The translations under genes and the position numbers were made by a program. From Gordionus sp. m RMFG-2023 (Eukaryota; Nematomorpha; Gordioida; Chordodea; Parachordodidae): a stretch of 64,000 nt of DNA. The notes under the pieces are model-generated. The model saw only the letters and a list, made by a program, of their open reading frames with translations. It ran no database searches and was not told the origin of the DNA. Below, piece by piece: positions 36,197 through 48,371 of this stretch (positions within the stretch are counted from its first letter, which is position 1; the number at the start of each line of letters is the position of its first letter). The stretch is taken from assembly GCF_954871325.1 (NCBI RefSeq), contig NC_088775.1, forward strand, positions 10,765,561-10,829,560. The letters are read 5' to 3'.

Positions 36197-38156
36197 TGAA
36201 AAACATACCTATGAAATACAACATCTGAAAGTAGATTGAAGATTTGGATCTTTTGAATATTCATAGACATTTAACGCCAAGCAAGGATTGATAATTGAAA
36301 AATTAGCTCAAAACATACAAAATACAATTATTCCTAAGAAACTTTTGTGTATTAATTTATATTTACAACATTTAAATTTTTTATACTTTATATATTTTAA
36401 AAGCTCAAAAAATTCAAATTTCAATTTTGGGTCATTTAGGTGATTCATATCGTGGGTTATATTCACTTTATATTTTATGATTCACATTTAAATGCCGGTT
36501 TATATATATAATTTTTTTAATTCACATTAGTTTAAAATTGTGTATTAGAAAAGTTATTAATCCTAATAAATTTATGCTTAGTATTTTTAATTAAAAATAT
36601 TATTTCTTAAAAAAATTTATTATCCCCCCCCAGACCAAATTCCTGCTTACGCGCCTGGGGCCAACTCTTTTTGTTTTATTATTTTCTCCTTAGCCTCTGA
36701 TTTTTTGTTTCAACCCATTACTACTCACCTCACTCTTTTTTTTTGACACACCGCCTTTAGCTTTATTTTCCAACTTTTATTATTATAAAAATTACTGTCT
36801 CTCCCAACAAACTCGAACGCTTTGTTATTTTGAGAAAAAATTTTGGTTTTTCACCATAGCTTCATATAAAAATATATTTACTAGCATTTGCCATTTTTTT
36901 TATTTATATTCAACGATATTTTATTTCGCATTATTATTCTACACTTTCGCCACTAGATTAGTTTTCGCATTTGTTAATTTACAATTTTCGCTCTCGTTAG
37001 TTTATAATTTTGGCTCCTACACAAATTAATTGACCTTAGTGCATTATTATAATGTTCTCTTTATTCACCACCGCACTACTCATTGAAAACTATCTTTAAA
37101 TATTTGTCTTGCACGATGATTTTCATTATTTTATATTCACCCCATAAAAAGATACTACACTCATTTCTAAACTCGAAACCAATAACTCCACTCTCATTAC
37201 ATCCCTCGTAGTTTTTTAATGCCAAATTTATCATTATCCCTTCACACATTGGTCGCAAAAAGAACCGATCCTCTCTGTGGAAACCAAACACTCATAAAAA
37301 TTTATTTCCCTTTCCCCTCCGAGCACTAAATTTCGGCACTACTCTAAATTTTTCCTACATATTTTCTCTCTCACATTTATATATTTATCCATTAATATAA
37401 ATTTCTCCCACAATCGTATATTACTATCGCGTTTTGCGCTCTCTATATAATTTATTTAGTTCTATCCATTGAACACCTCAATAATTAATATACAACAACC
37501 ATTAAAAAATTTACAATACTTTTTTTAAAGCCAAATTACATATTTTTTTCAAATAAAATTAGCACCTCATTTTTGTCTACTTTCACAACTATTAACTAAT
37601 AGCACTATAATTTCCCCATATATTTAGGTCACATCCACCGCTTTAAATATAATTTCTTAATGCAACGCTATCACAATACTGGTAAGTTTCGGTCATGGCA
37701 CCATTGAATTATATACTATAAAACTACCAGTGTACAACGCTATTTAATAACTCACACAATTTAACAAAACAACACTAAAACTAAGATTAATCAATTTTCA
37801 CTTATAATTTTTTTGTCCAAATATATATCTATAAAAAACAGAAAGTCGTTATAATTATAAAATCTCGTCACTTTTATATTTTAAAGAAATCACGAGTTCT
37901 ACACTTGATATATAAAATCAGGCGATATGATAATTAGTAAACAAAATCATTTTTAAAAAAAATGAATAATTTTAAATCATGCATTAATTAAGCAGGTTTT
38001 TATCCTGAGCGCCCTCTCACTTAATTTCTAAAATTTTAGCAGCATGCCAGCCCATGATATCAATCTACCCATTTATCTAAAAAATTTGTTTAATCTGCCA
38101 GCCCATCCACCTAATATTTAAAATTATTGGTTGGTTTGGCTCACTATTTAATTTTA

Positions 38157-41100
38157 ATGTATTTCATACTTAAGCTTCTAAAATTTCTATTTTGTATTTT
38201 TTGTAAAATGTTTATTTTCATTAATATATTATTATTTGAATTTGAATACAAAAAAGAAAATGTTTTTTCGATAGAAAATAAAAGAAAATTAATTACAAGA
38301 ATTATTTCTAACATTAAATTTCGATTACTACTAACAATACATATAAAGAATGACGCAGTCGATAAAAAATCTAACGGATTCAAACCTGTGTTACAAAAGT
38401 TGCATGCTAAAACTTAAAAGCTATACAGGAACATATACTACTATTAGGTCAAACTGTAGTAAAAGTACAATATAAATGACAAACATTAGAACTACTTCTC
38501 ATAATTACAAAAGGATATACAAAAAATCTAATTGAAAGAAACTGGATAAATTTCTAAAAGTAACTGAAATACATGAAAGGGCCATACAAATAAATAACAT
38601 TAATATACAAAATAAATTTCCTCAATTATTTACCAAAGAATTGGAATGTTTGAAGAATTTTAAGGCACAAAATGAAATACGAGAAACCAATTTTCTGTAA
38701 ATCACGTCCCGTACCATACGCATTAAAATAAAAGGTTTAAGAAGATTTAAACAGATTGCTAAAAATAGGAGTAATAAAAAAATAAATCATTCTCTTTATG
38801 CAAAACCCATTATAGTTGTTCAAAAGAAAGATAAAACATTACGAATTTGCGGGAATTTTAAAAGAACTCTAAATCATAATATTAATATTGATTCATACCC
38901 AATATCAAGAAACCCAAGATTTATTAGCCAATTTGGGAAAGGAAAGGAATTTTTTCAATATTGGATCTCTCAGATGCCTATTTTCAAATTAAAGTGGGGG
39001 AAGAGTCTCAAAAATATCTTGTAATCAATACGCATAGAGGATTATTTAAATATACAAAATTACCTTTTACGGAAAAATAGAGAGAAACACGAAACAAATT
39101 TAAAAAAGGTGCTAAAATGTCTAGATAAAAATGGGGTCAGGTTAAAGATAGAAAAATGTAATCAAACAAAATTTTGAATACTTAGGACATAATATTTTTA
39201 AAAACGGAATTAAAAGTACCGAAAATATACTTAGGCAGTAAAAAAAGCACCAGAACAACAAACTTGAAACAATTACAGTCATTTTAAGGTCAGCAACATA
39301 CTATTCAAAATTTATTTTAAAAGCCAAACCATTATACAAATAATTAGAAAAATTAATAGTTTGGAGATGGACAAATGAATGCAAAGATTCGTATAAAAAA
39401 AATTAAGCAAAAATAAATAGTACTCCAATATTACCATATTATGATCCGAAACTACCCATAATATTAGCGCGTTAGCCATAGGAATTGGGGCAGTAATATC
39501 ATATATCGAAATTTATCGAAGGGAGTGAGGAGAGACTGCCTTCGCCTCAAGAAAACTAAATGCAGTCGAGCAAAATTATAGCCAAACAGAAAGAGAAGCT
39601 CTTGTCATCTATTTGGGGTTACAAAATCAAAGAATTTATATATGGAAAAAGGTTCACATTACAAACAGGCCACAAGCTATTAATGAGTTTATTTCATCCA
39701 AGAAAACTAACAACATCTACTACCAAAATACAAAGATGGGCTTTATTATTAGCTACATATATGAAATAGAATTCAAAAATAGTCGTCAACTAGCCAATGC
39801 TGACATGCTATCTCGATTATCTATACAGAGAACCACAATATCAATAGAAGAAATATTTATCAAATACAGGTGGTAGAATAAATACCTTTAAATGAAAGTG
39901 AAATCGAAAGAAAAACAAAGCAAGATGATGTAATCTCTAAAGTATACAGGTATACAATAGATGGTTGGCCAATAAACTGATGCATGTTAAGGATTATAGC
40001 CAAAGAAGAGAGGAGATCACAACACAGAGAAGTTGTTTTCTTGACAACAACAATACGGAAACAATGTATTAGACATGATACATCAAGGATATATTGGAAT
40101 GAGAAAAATAAAGTTGAGAGCATAACCAAGATATTGAAACATGGATCGAAAAATATACGAATGCCAGGAACAACATGATATGCCTCAAAAGGCATCAATT
40201 CAAAATTGGCCAACCATCAAAAGCATGGCACCGATAACATATTGATTTTGCTGGACCATTTCAAATTCAGATAAAAATATTAAGAAATATCTTAGCCAGA
40301 TTCGGATTTCCTAAGATAATCGTTTCTGATAACAGGCTACAATTCAACAGTAAAGAATTCAATGAATTTGGCGAAAAAACGAAATACAATGAGTGCACGG
40401 AAGTCCATACCATCCTCAGAATAACGGCATGGTCGAATGTTTAGTTGGAACCTTTAAACAGAGCATAAATAAAAGGAAAGAGGGGGATTTAGAAACCAGT
40501 CTAGCTATATTTCTCTATGCCGAAATAGGCCAGAGGCAGAAAATGAACAAAGTCCCGCCGAAATACTATTAAAAATTAAACCTATAGGATTGTTAGACCA
40601 AATATTCGAGCGGGTGAACAAAAAGGAGAAGTTAAAATAATGCACTCAAAAATTCGAGATAAATGAAAAAGTGTGGTCGCGCATATACAATAATAAAGAA
40701 AAAAAAATGGGAAAAGGCCATTATTAAGACTACGATACTTATTAAGTATAGAGGGTAAAACGATTATACAATATACTATCAATTAAGGAAAAAAACCTAA
40801 AAGATACTAACTGAAGAGTTAGAAGTAGAAGAGAGAACCGAAGAATAAGTAAACAAAGAGGACGTAGTGAACAATAACGATGTAAAGAACCTGAAGGAGA
40901 GGTAGATACAAGTCAAGAAGCTAAAAGAAGTCTCACACAAAAGTTAGAAACTACATGTCAAGATCGATATCCGAAAAGAATACTAACCCGATTAGATTGA
41001 GGATAAATGTTATGTATTGAATTGTTTATTTATTTATTTTTAATGTTTATTTTCAATAATATATTATTATATGAATTTGAATACGAAAAAGAAAATATTT

Positions 41101-41220
41101 TTTCGATAGGAAATAAAAAAAAATTAATTGCAAGAATTATTTCTAACAGTATATTTAGATTACTACTAATAGTAAATATCAATAAAAAAATTAATATAAG
41201 TGTTACGCTTATTTCCCTTT
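38157..41220 (+). mobile_element. Ty3/gypsy-type LTR retrotransposon fossil
   Basis: Terminal direct repeats of about 190 bp, near 38157-38345 and 41008-41200, share AATGTTTATTTTCA, GAATTTGAATAC, AAAGAAAAT and ATTTCTAAC. Between them, in plus-strand order, are traces of reverse transcriptase (about 38650-39070, with the KPIIVVQKKD and DYLNIQNY-like area), RNase H (about 39530-39830, including NAVEQNYSQTEREAL) and integrase (about 40180-40620, including HRIHIDFAGPFQI). Gag and protease are not seen. It is broken in many places and old; the terminal repeats differ by roughly 15-20%. It is shorter than an intact member of the family. Confidence 0.85.
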
Positions 41221-42569
41221 AGAGACTTAAAAATCTGCGTATTGCAGACCTTTTTTTATCTTATCTCTAGTATATTTATTTCTAGGCATTATATTTTTTA
41301 TAATTTATTATTATTATATATTATTTTTTTTTTATTTATCAAGTTGTGTAATCTATTATATTACTATTAAAATAATAAAAAGTATAAGTTAGAATTATTA
41401 AAAATAAATGATATAGATATTGTTTTCAGGAAAAAATTATGAAGAATTTTAATTTTAAAGTAATTTAGATTATATGCACGATTGAATAAATCTTAAAAAA
41501 ATGACGCATTCTATGCTTGCTTGCCGATATCTTGATCCTATAAATTAAATATTATTATCAGACGATGAATATATCATCATGATCAGTAAACGGCTTATAT
41601 AAACTTGTCATGTAAATGAGGCAATTTATAATCACAGACCTGACCTTTCATTAGAGTTATTTCGACTTTGAGGACTATTTTGAATTTTTATTAAAAATGA
41701 AAAAAAATGATAATAGAAGTAAAAATACATCACATAATGCTATACGAACTATTAATAGTTAACGGCAACATAGATTTTGATTTTTTCATTCACTTTTTTT
41801 AAATAGAAGAAGAAAATTTTTCCCACTATTTTATAGAAATATAAAATTGAGGAGAAATAATTATATCAATAAAATTAAATATTATGAAAGCACATAATTT
41901 ATCTAATCATATTTTCCATGTAGAGGAGATTTCAACTTCCAATGTTTATTTTTATCTTTTCGCTTTGAGGAGCCTTTATCCAGGGGTCATGGTCATTCGA
42001 ATTCTACAAAATTAATATGGCCACTGCTGCACAAATCGTTTTTTAAGGGTGCACGTTATTAGAAATTTCTTTTTTATTTCCCAAACATTTTAATAATTTG
42101 TGGATTATATTTGCATTTTAAAAAAAACTTGTTCGGGGTAAGTGCTTCTTAGACACCATTTAATCGACATTAGGGTGGTGCTTAAAATATCAAAAAATTA
42201 AATTAACAAACTTTGGACTTTAGTAAAACTAAATAAATAAGCTATTTCAAATATTAAAATTAATATATAATTCTTATAAAATTTCTAAAATTTAACATAT
42301 ACTATTTGATTAAAATTTACAAAATTTTTGAAACTTTTCGATTTTTTTAAAAATGTTTTAAACGTAGCCTAGACAAAAACAGAAAATTTTTATTTTTATT
42401 AACGATTTTAATGGAAGGGGGGGGGCGGGGCGTTATATTATGTAAAAAGAATTATCCTTTGTTTGGAAATAGGAGAAATGACTGAAAACGTGGCTAAGAA
42501 ACCGTAAAAAAACTGCTTGTTTGGTAACGACCTAATGATATATAATTCTTTTCAAATTTGAGTAGAAGC
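41221..42569. other. intergenic, AT-rich
   Basis: A stretch at about 42178-42385 (ATCAAAAAATTAAATTAACA, then AAACTTT) is shared with about 60748-60925, a dispersed repeat of unknown type. A G-run lies at 42415-42425. Nothing else is recognised. Confidence 0.4.
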
Positions 42570-44516
42570 TAGTGATCTGCATAGGGCCTAATTTTTCAAG
42601 CCCGGCCCAAATTTTTTTGAAAATAATTTATGGCCTGACCCGCCCCGAATTTATTTAAATATAGAAATTCGCGCTATCGTTACCGCTATCGTTTTCAAAT
42701 GAGTAGCCCGCTATTATCTACTTTTTACGCTATTTTGATTTTTTTTTTAAATATTTTTTGCGTAACTTTATTTCCACAAATAAAATATTGGTATAAAAAC
42801 ATAACTAAAATTTGTTACATATATATATAATTTATTTATTATTGCACTTTAATAATAATAACATTTCGTTATGAATATTACAAGTATTGTTATTATCTTC
42901 ACCAAATATTCTATATTTATATCATATTATAAAAAAATTATAATAAATTTAAAACCTGAAAGCCTTTAGGAAATTAGACCCATTATCTGTAATCATCTTA
43001 CAAATCTTGTTCTGAATTTTGTAAGACATATGGATTTCTGAAATTATATTTGCTAAAGTGTCATAAGTCTGACAGCAAATTATTCTTTTTAGAGCTAATG
43101 CTATAGATTTTCGTTTTAGATTTTTTGGATCAATCGAATGTGCGGTCCCTAAATAAGCTCTAAAAATATGAATATCATATTATAAATCAGAAAATAAACA
43201 TTTTTACCTTCTATTGTGCGTCCAGCAATCTGCTGTTGTATAGATGTAGGACACATCTGATAGATTTAATATTAAAGATTCTTTCATTTCTTTAAAGCTA
43301 TCCAAAATTCTTGCCATCAATGGCTGCCGGCAAAATATCTTGGTAAGTGGAGAAAAAGTGTTTATCATCTTTATAAAAGATAAAGAACCATTATCCACCA
43401 AGGATAATGGTTGAACAGTATCTAATATAAAGTTCATTATGACTGTCAGCCAATTTTTGAGATACACCTGGTGTTGATGAATCCAAATTGCTTAATTTTG
43501 TTTGAATTAAATTTGATTTGGAAGTGGATGTATCTTCTTCCATTACCCCAAAACTTTTGAGAAATCTCTTTATAATTTGAGGTGTGAACAGTCTAAAGTT
43601 ATAACAGTAATACTTAGAATAAAAATTATGTAGGAGATAAGTACATAAAAATGTTTGAAATAACTATTTTAAAATGTTTTAAATAATTTGGATAAAATTT
43701 ATGAATATGTAAAAAAAATGATTGATCTTTGATTTAAATTTATTTTAAAAATTAAGGATTAGCATACACATTGATATTAAATTTGTTTAATATATTACCT
43801 TTAAATGTTTTTTCAAATTAAAGCTGCTTGTATGATTTGAGGATAAAATTTTGTGACACATCTTGCATCGAAACCGATATCCAGTAATCATTTTTTCTTC
43901 AAGATTCAAGTATTTTTTGAATTTTGGGAAAGGATAATCTATATTTTTCTCATTCTCCAAAGAAATTTCGCTATCTTCAACAATCTCACACATTTTTAAT
44001 AACTAGATTTATAATGCTAACTAGATTTATAATGTATATTTTTAAATATAAATTTAAATTTCAAAATTAAATTAAATTAAATAAAAGGATTATAATTTTA
44101 GATTTAATAAAAAATATATTTTAATAATTTTTAAATGTATTTATTATGTAAAATTGAAAGTAGCGAAGTTAGCGAGCTACTGCTATCGCTATTTTCTAAA
44201 AAAATTAGCCCGCTAAAGCTACCGCTACTGAAAAAAGTAGCGCGCTATTTTAAGAAATTTTTAACAACACTGCTAGTTTCTATAAATAAAATCAAATATT
44301 TTTATTTTACATAAAAAATTCAACAAAAAATTGATAAATTTAGCTACTTTTAAAATATTCTAATGCCCGACTCGACCCTACCTAAATTTTCTTAAAAAAT
44401 ATGCCCTACCCGGCCAACCTGATTTGTTTTTTAAAAATAGATCCGGTCCGGCCCGAAGCTCCACTCGGGCCGGGTTCGAGCTGGGTACGAGCCGGCCCTA
44501 CTTTTGCAGATCTCTA
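42570..44516 (-). mobile_element. hAT transposon D (1.95 kb)
   Basis: The left end is TAGTGATCTGCATAGGGCC; the complement of the right end is TAGAGATCTGCAAAAGTAGG. An exact 8-bp duplication GTAGAAGC flanks it. Both subterminal regions carry GGCCCGG-type words. The transposase is on the minus strand: a BED-finger first exon at 43787-43993 and a core fragment at about 42955-43600. The C-terminal dimerisation dom ain is missing, so it is an internally deleted, non-autonomous copy. Its ends resemble those of the family C MITEs, which it or a relative may have mobilised. Confidence 0.9.
42955..43993 (-). pseudogene. hAT D transposase fragment with BED finger
   Basis: Exon 1 (43787-43993) carries CKMCHKILSSNHTSSFNLKK and ends in a GT donor after HLK. 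Exon 2 (from about 43600) has SNLIQTKLSNLDSSTPGVSQ, a frameshift near 43440, then DTVQPLSLVDNGS, SYIYTTADCWTHNRR (the DxW of the hAT core) and, past a small gap near 43200, LGTAHSIDPKNLKRKSIALA and MITDNGSNFLKAF. The latter carries the DNGSN motif. Nothing after that is preserved. Confidence 0.8.
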
Positions 44517-45147
44517 GTAGAAGCCACTTCCTCCCAAATAAATTTTATTCAACGCGAAAATCATAAATAAACATAGATTTCAGAATGAAAGTTTGATATC
44601 TCAAACTTCTATTTTTTTATCCTTGAGCATTGTTTCTTAATTTTTTTAAAAATGTGTATAAGTTCTTCCTTCATAATATTACATAGATATATTTACTTAT
44701 ATAAAGAATTGCCAAAAATTACATAAAGACCAAAATAGGTAAAAGGAATGATTTAAAAAAATAAAAATAAAATTTTTTAGATGGCAAAAAAGGTAAAGAA
44801 AACTTAAGATTATAAACAAGAAAAAAATGATAAGAATAAAAATAAGTAAAGAAATCTTAAAAAAGAAAAATGTTTGAAAATTCTAATAAAAAAAACGATG
44901 TTGGTGGCATTAGCCTAAATCAGCCATTAGAATTTATTTATTTTGGGCTGGGCCATATAGATCTCTATTCACACTCACCATTATTATAAATTCAATGTTA
45001 ATTTTTTTATTTCATAAATCTTTCCATTTAAAGTAACATTTGTACTAAAATTTAATTTATATTTTTATTTATAGTTTTATCGTCTGCTTCAAAATGATAA
45101 TTTAATATATAATATTATTTGGAGAATATAGACAATTATTTTTTTTC
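44517..45147. promoter_or_regulatory. MCMDC2 upstream region
   Basis: No coding. A one-sided transposon scrap near 44895-44965 ends GGGCCATATAGATCTCTA, like the TIR of hAT D. The promoter of MCMDC2 must lie here but no element is clear. Confidence 0.4.
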
Positions 45148-47703
45148 ATGTTAAAAATGGGAATTATCAACTTTGGAGAAAAATTAGTTTTGTATATGGA
45201 TTTTAATAAATATTTTAAAGTTATCTACGATAAGTGCAATGATTTTATTAATTCTGATAAGGTAAATCTTTATAATTTTTTGATATAATACATATATTTT
45301 TTTAGAAAGATTGTATAACCATAAATTTTTTATTAAATATTGATTCTATCGATCTTCTAAATTATGATCCGAATTTAGGAAATTTAATTATCCATGAATA
45401 TTTACATTTTCTATCCTTGGCTAAAGATGTAATATATTCGTATATCAAAGCAAACGAATTGTGCAAATTAAATTACAATCAAATTATAATTGTTGTCAGA
45501 TTAACAACATTGCCCCCATTACCAAAGTAATAAATTAAATATTTAATGAAAAATGTAACAACATCTATTAGTCATACCATTCGGAGTTACAAAGAATTGG
45601 CTAGTATAAGTGATTCGTTTAGATGTATACAAACATCTGGTATTGTTTCATCAGTACAAAAACTCTCACAATACGTTAAAGTAGCTAAATACATGTGTCA
45701 TAGCATGAAGTGTAAAAGTATTTCTTATAATAAATATGTCCGAGTACACGTTCCAGGTCATTCGGATAAAAACATGTTAGGGTAATCTTTTTATATTTAT
45801 TATATAATAATGTTTATTTTAAAAAATGTATTATTAGGAAAAATTTCATATGCACCTTTTGCGGAAATTATTTGAAAGAAGATATTTCTAGCCGGGAGAT
45901 GGGAGGTCTAGATATATATAATATTTTTTATTATAATAAAAAATATAATATTTTCTTTTTTATTATTATATATCAAAATTAGAGAAATATTCTATCAGAT
46001 TATTTGAGAGTGATTTTATTAATATGAACCAAAGATACAAAAAGGCTAAATATATGAATGAATCTATTATTGTTCATGTAAACGAAGTATTATTTAAAGA
46101 ATTGAAATTGGGGGGAAAATATACGATTATTGGGTTTCCCCAAAAGATAATGAGAGATGATGGCTCCGATCCACTTAAGGTGTTCAAAATTGTCCTTGAG
46201 GCTATCACCATCGTTTTAATCGAAAATTCTTATTTTCCCTTTCATGATAATAGCCTTATTTTGCCTTTATCTCCTTACTTGAAAAAACTTATCAATTTAT
46301 CTAGTATACTACATAAAAAATTAAATTCATAATTAATGGGGTTTTTTACCTCCATCTTAGATCATCCATTTTATTGTTGGAACGTATTACGCATATTAGG
46401 AACTGATTTTGCAAGAAACCTTTGCCCTAATAATAGCATATTGTTGGCAAAGATTGGATTATTATTGACCCTTTTATTTGATAATAACAAAGTGATTTAT
46501 ATTACATAATATCAATCTTAAAATAATAATCATTTAGAACCAAATAAAAACGGGATTATTGTTAGTGGGTGAGGATGCGAGATTTATTGAAATTTTACTA
46601 AAATACACCCTCTATTTCGATTGTAATATATCAAAGCCCTATATTCATTATAGAGACGAAAGGCTCATCGCTGATATAGAGAGAACAAGCAATGAAGAGA
46701 ACTTAAATATTTGTAATTTGTTTGGTGGATCTTTATATCTTGCGAATAGTGGGATATGTTACGTTGGCGACATATATCATATAAAAAAGAAAGAATTAGA
46801 ACAGCTAGATTTTGGTAATTTATCAATGATTACAAATTTATTAAAACTTAATAAATTTTCTTAGTTATCGAAAATAACTATTATAAATTAAACAATACAA
46901 TTAGCAAGATGTGCAATATACACGATTCAAAATATTTCATCGAATCAATTTGTTGTTCAATCTGGGGTTATGCTGAAGCTGAAATTAAATCGCATGACAA
47001 ACTAGGTCATAATAACAAAAGTGTCATTTCTTCGTTTGATTATAATTCAATATCAATCCAATTGAGAGATTATTTTGGAATCATTTACTATGCCCCGTCA
47101 AAATACATCTACGTAGATATAGGTTCGAATGACCCTTTTATAAAAAAAAATTTGAAATATTAAATGAGCTTTTAATCCTAGATTCTATGACAACATTAAC
47201 ATCAAAATACCAAAACAGCCAAAACGAAGAAGATATTAAATATATTTTAAACAAGGCCCTGACAATAACCAATACGTCTTTAACTAATCAGGCTAAAAAT
47301 ATTATTAAATCGTATTTTGTAGCTAGTAGAAAATTATGGTTAGAAGAAAATATAGATATGGATTTCCCAAAATCATCGACGAAAATAATGTTCAGCACTA
47401 TTGATTTATTTTTCACGTATTTATATATATAAATAATATAGAATACAATTAAGCAAAGCGATCGCCAGATTATGCTCGGTTGATAGGGTTACGGAAAAAG
47501 AAGTTTCTGTAGGCATCGCGCTTTACGAAGAATTTATTAGAACTCAATTCGGGAAATCATTTCTTCTAACAGATTCATTGTTTGATGAATGTTCAGATGA
47601 TGTAACACATTTATTAAATATAACTTTATTCGTTTTTTTTCTCATCCAGTGGTACAAAAAAATTACTTTATTTCAAGAGCGATTAGCCAATTTTGCAAAA
47701 TAA
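45148..47703 (+). CDS. MCMDC2: MCMDC2, MCM domain-containing protein 2 (11 exons, 682 aa)
   Basis: Exons 45148-45261, 45306-45526, 45572-45781, 45838-45905, 45983-46303, 46361-46491, 46538-46814, 46865-47122, 47182-47416, 47442-47601, 47650-47703; all joins are in phase and the length equals human MCMDC2 (681 aa). Matching landmarks: TTLPPLPN; SGIVSSV..YVRVHVPG; a zinc site C153/C158 and C186/C189 (MCHSMKC, ICTFCG); KYTIIGFP; LLVGEDARFIEILL at the degenerate Walker A; SGICYVGDIYHI (427-438) where true MCMs have a DE Walker B; LSKAIARLC near the end. The family is a divergent MCM relative, meiotic in mouse, where it supports strand invasion after double-strand breaks. Intron 9 is only 25 nt; the 48-nt last intron is a multiple of three and could be retained. 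ATG 45157 is an alternative start. Confidence 0.93.
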
Positions 47704-48172
47704 AAAATAATATTTAAGGACATCATTTAAGTGCATTATCATTAAATCTCTCATTTTATACATCAATTATATAAATATTTGATTTTTTTTTAATACAAAT
47801 AAAATTATATATTAAAATGTTATTGTTATTCGATTAATTTGTATTCAAGGAATGTAGAATTTTATGATTCTAAATATTGAAAGTTTTTACAGTTAGGACT
47901 GATTTAGTATTGATCTTAAACTTAGAACCGAAACCAAATAACCAGACTAAAACAATTTAAGTGTAGTAAAAATATATAAGATATAAAACTCATTTTACCG
48001 TTTCACAGTTAAAGTGTAATACTAAAAAAATAAAAATAAGCAAATAATTTTGGTAAGTGGTTTAGGTTAAAATAGATTGGCGATTCATTTATTAAATGCA
48101 TTTTAAAATTTCTATATATAAGAGTCAGTTGTAAATCCATTTTATGGTTTGCGCGTAGTTTAGTGCATTTAT
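47704..48172. other. MCMDC2 downstream region
   Basis: Non-coding, AT-rich; nothing recognised. Confidence 0.4.
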
Positions 48173-48371
48173 TAGTGTTGTTATACAGTTCCATTTTAAA
48201 AACAGCTAACCAAATATTTTAGTCCAAAATATTACGCAAGTCTTGAAATTTTTCTCATAGATGGCAGAAATATTTGGGCATTTATTAACAAAATCTTGAG
48301 ACTTGTATGATACTTTTTGGCTAAAATATTGGGTTAGATTTTTTTAAAAATCGAACCGTTTAACAACACTA
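48173..48371. mobile_element. hAT MITE, family A copy 2 (199 bp)
   Basis: Ends TAGTGTTGTTATACAG and, complement, TAGTGTTGTTAAACGG. Flanks GCATTTAT and GCATTCAT match at 7 of 8. Same hairpin plan as the copy at 4236: GCTAACC..ATATTTTAG and GGCTAAAATATTGGGTTAG arms. Confidence 0.85.

Larger units (their letters stand above)
34684..36657 (+). mobile_element. hAT transposon F, TTF type (1.97 kb), with nested MITE
   Basis: The left end is CAGGCGCGTACGCAGCGG; the complement of the right end is CAGGCGCGTAAGCAGG. Flanks GAGCCAAC and GGGCCAAC match at 7 of 8. Plus-strand transposase relics: an AVTAILELEELIINVITEI-like block near 35040, CSKQAHHQNINIGSVEEYY at about 35505-35565, and the dimerisation domain near 35820. 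That domain is split by the MITE at 35862-36196: coding for NERTFSFLRRI-like residues lies on one side and TYLRNTTSESRL on the other. A 125-bp tandem duplication sits at 35202-35451. It has several frame breaks. Confidence 0.85.
32833..37949. repeat. unit bounded by 245-bp direct repeats; possible old LTR-type fossil
   Basis: The segments 32833-33077 and 37702-37949 are direct copies, roughly 80% alike, sharing AAACTACCAGT, AATATATAT, CACGAGTTCTACA or its ACGAGTTCTACAGG version and ATCAGGCGATATGATAA. The inside has no recognisable coding of its own. It has a plus strand strikingly poor in G (33760-34680 and 36660-37690), a five-unit tandem repeat, a short C-rich minisatellite and a nested hAT. 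The layout fits a non-coding LTR derivative, broken and old, but terminal motifs are not clear enough to be sure. Confidence 0.55.

Noticed and set aside
39860-40213. Minus-strand open frame of 117 codons
   Set aside because: Antisense to the gypsy-type fossil.
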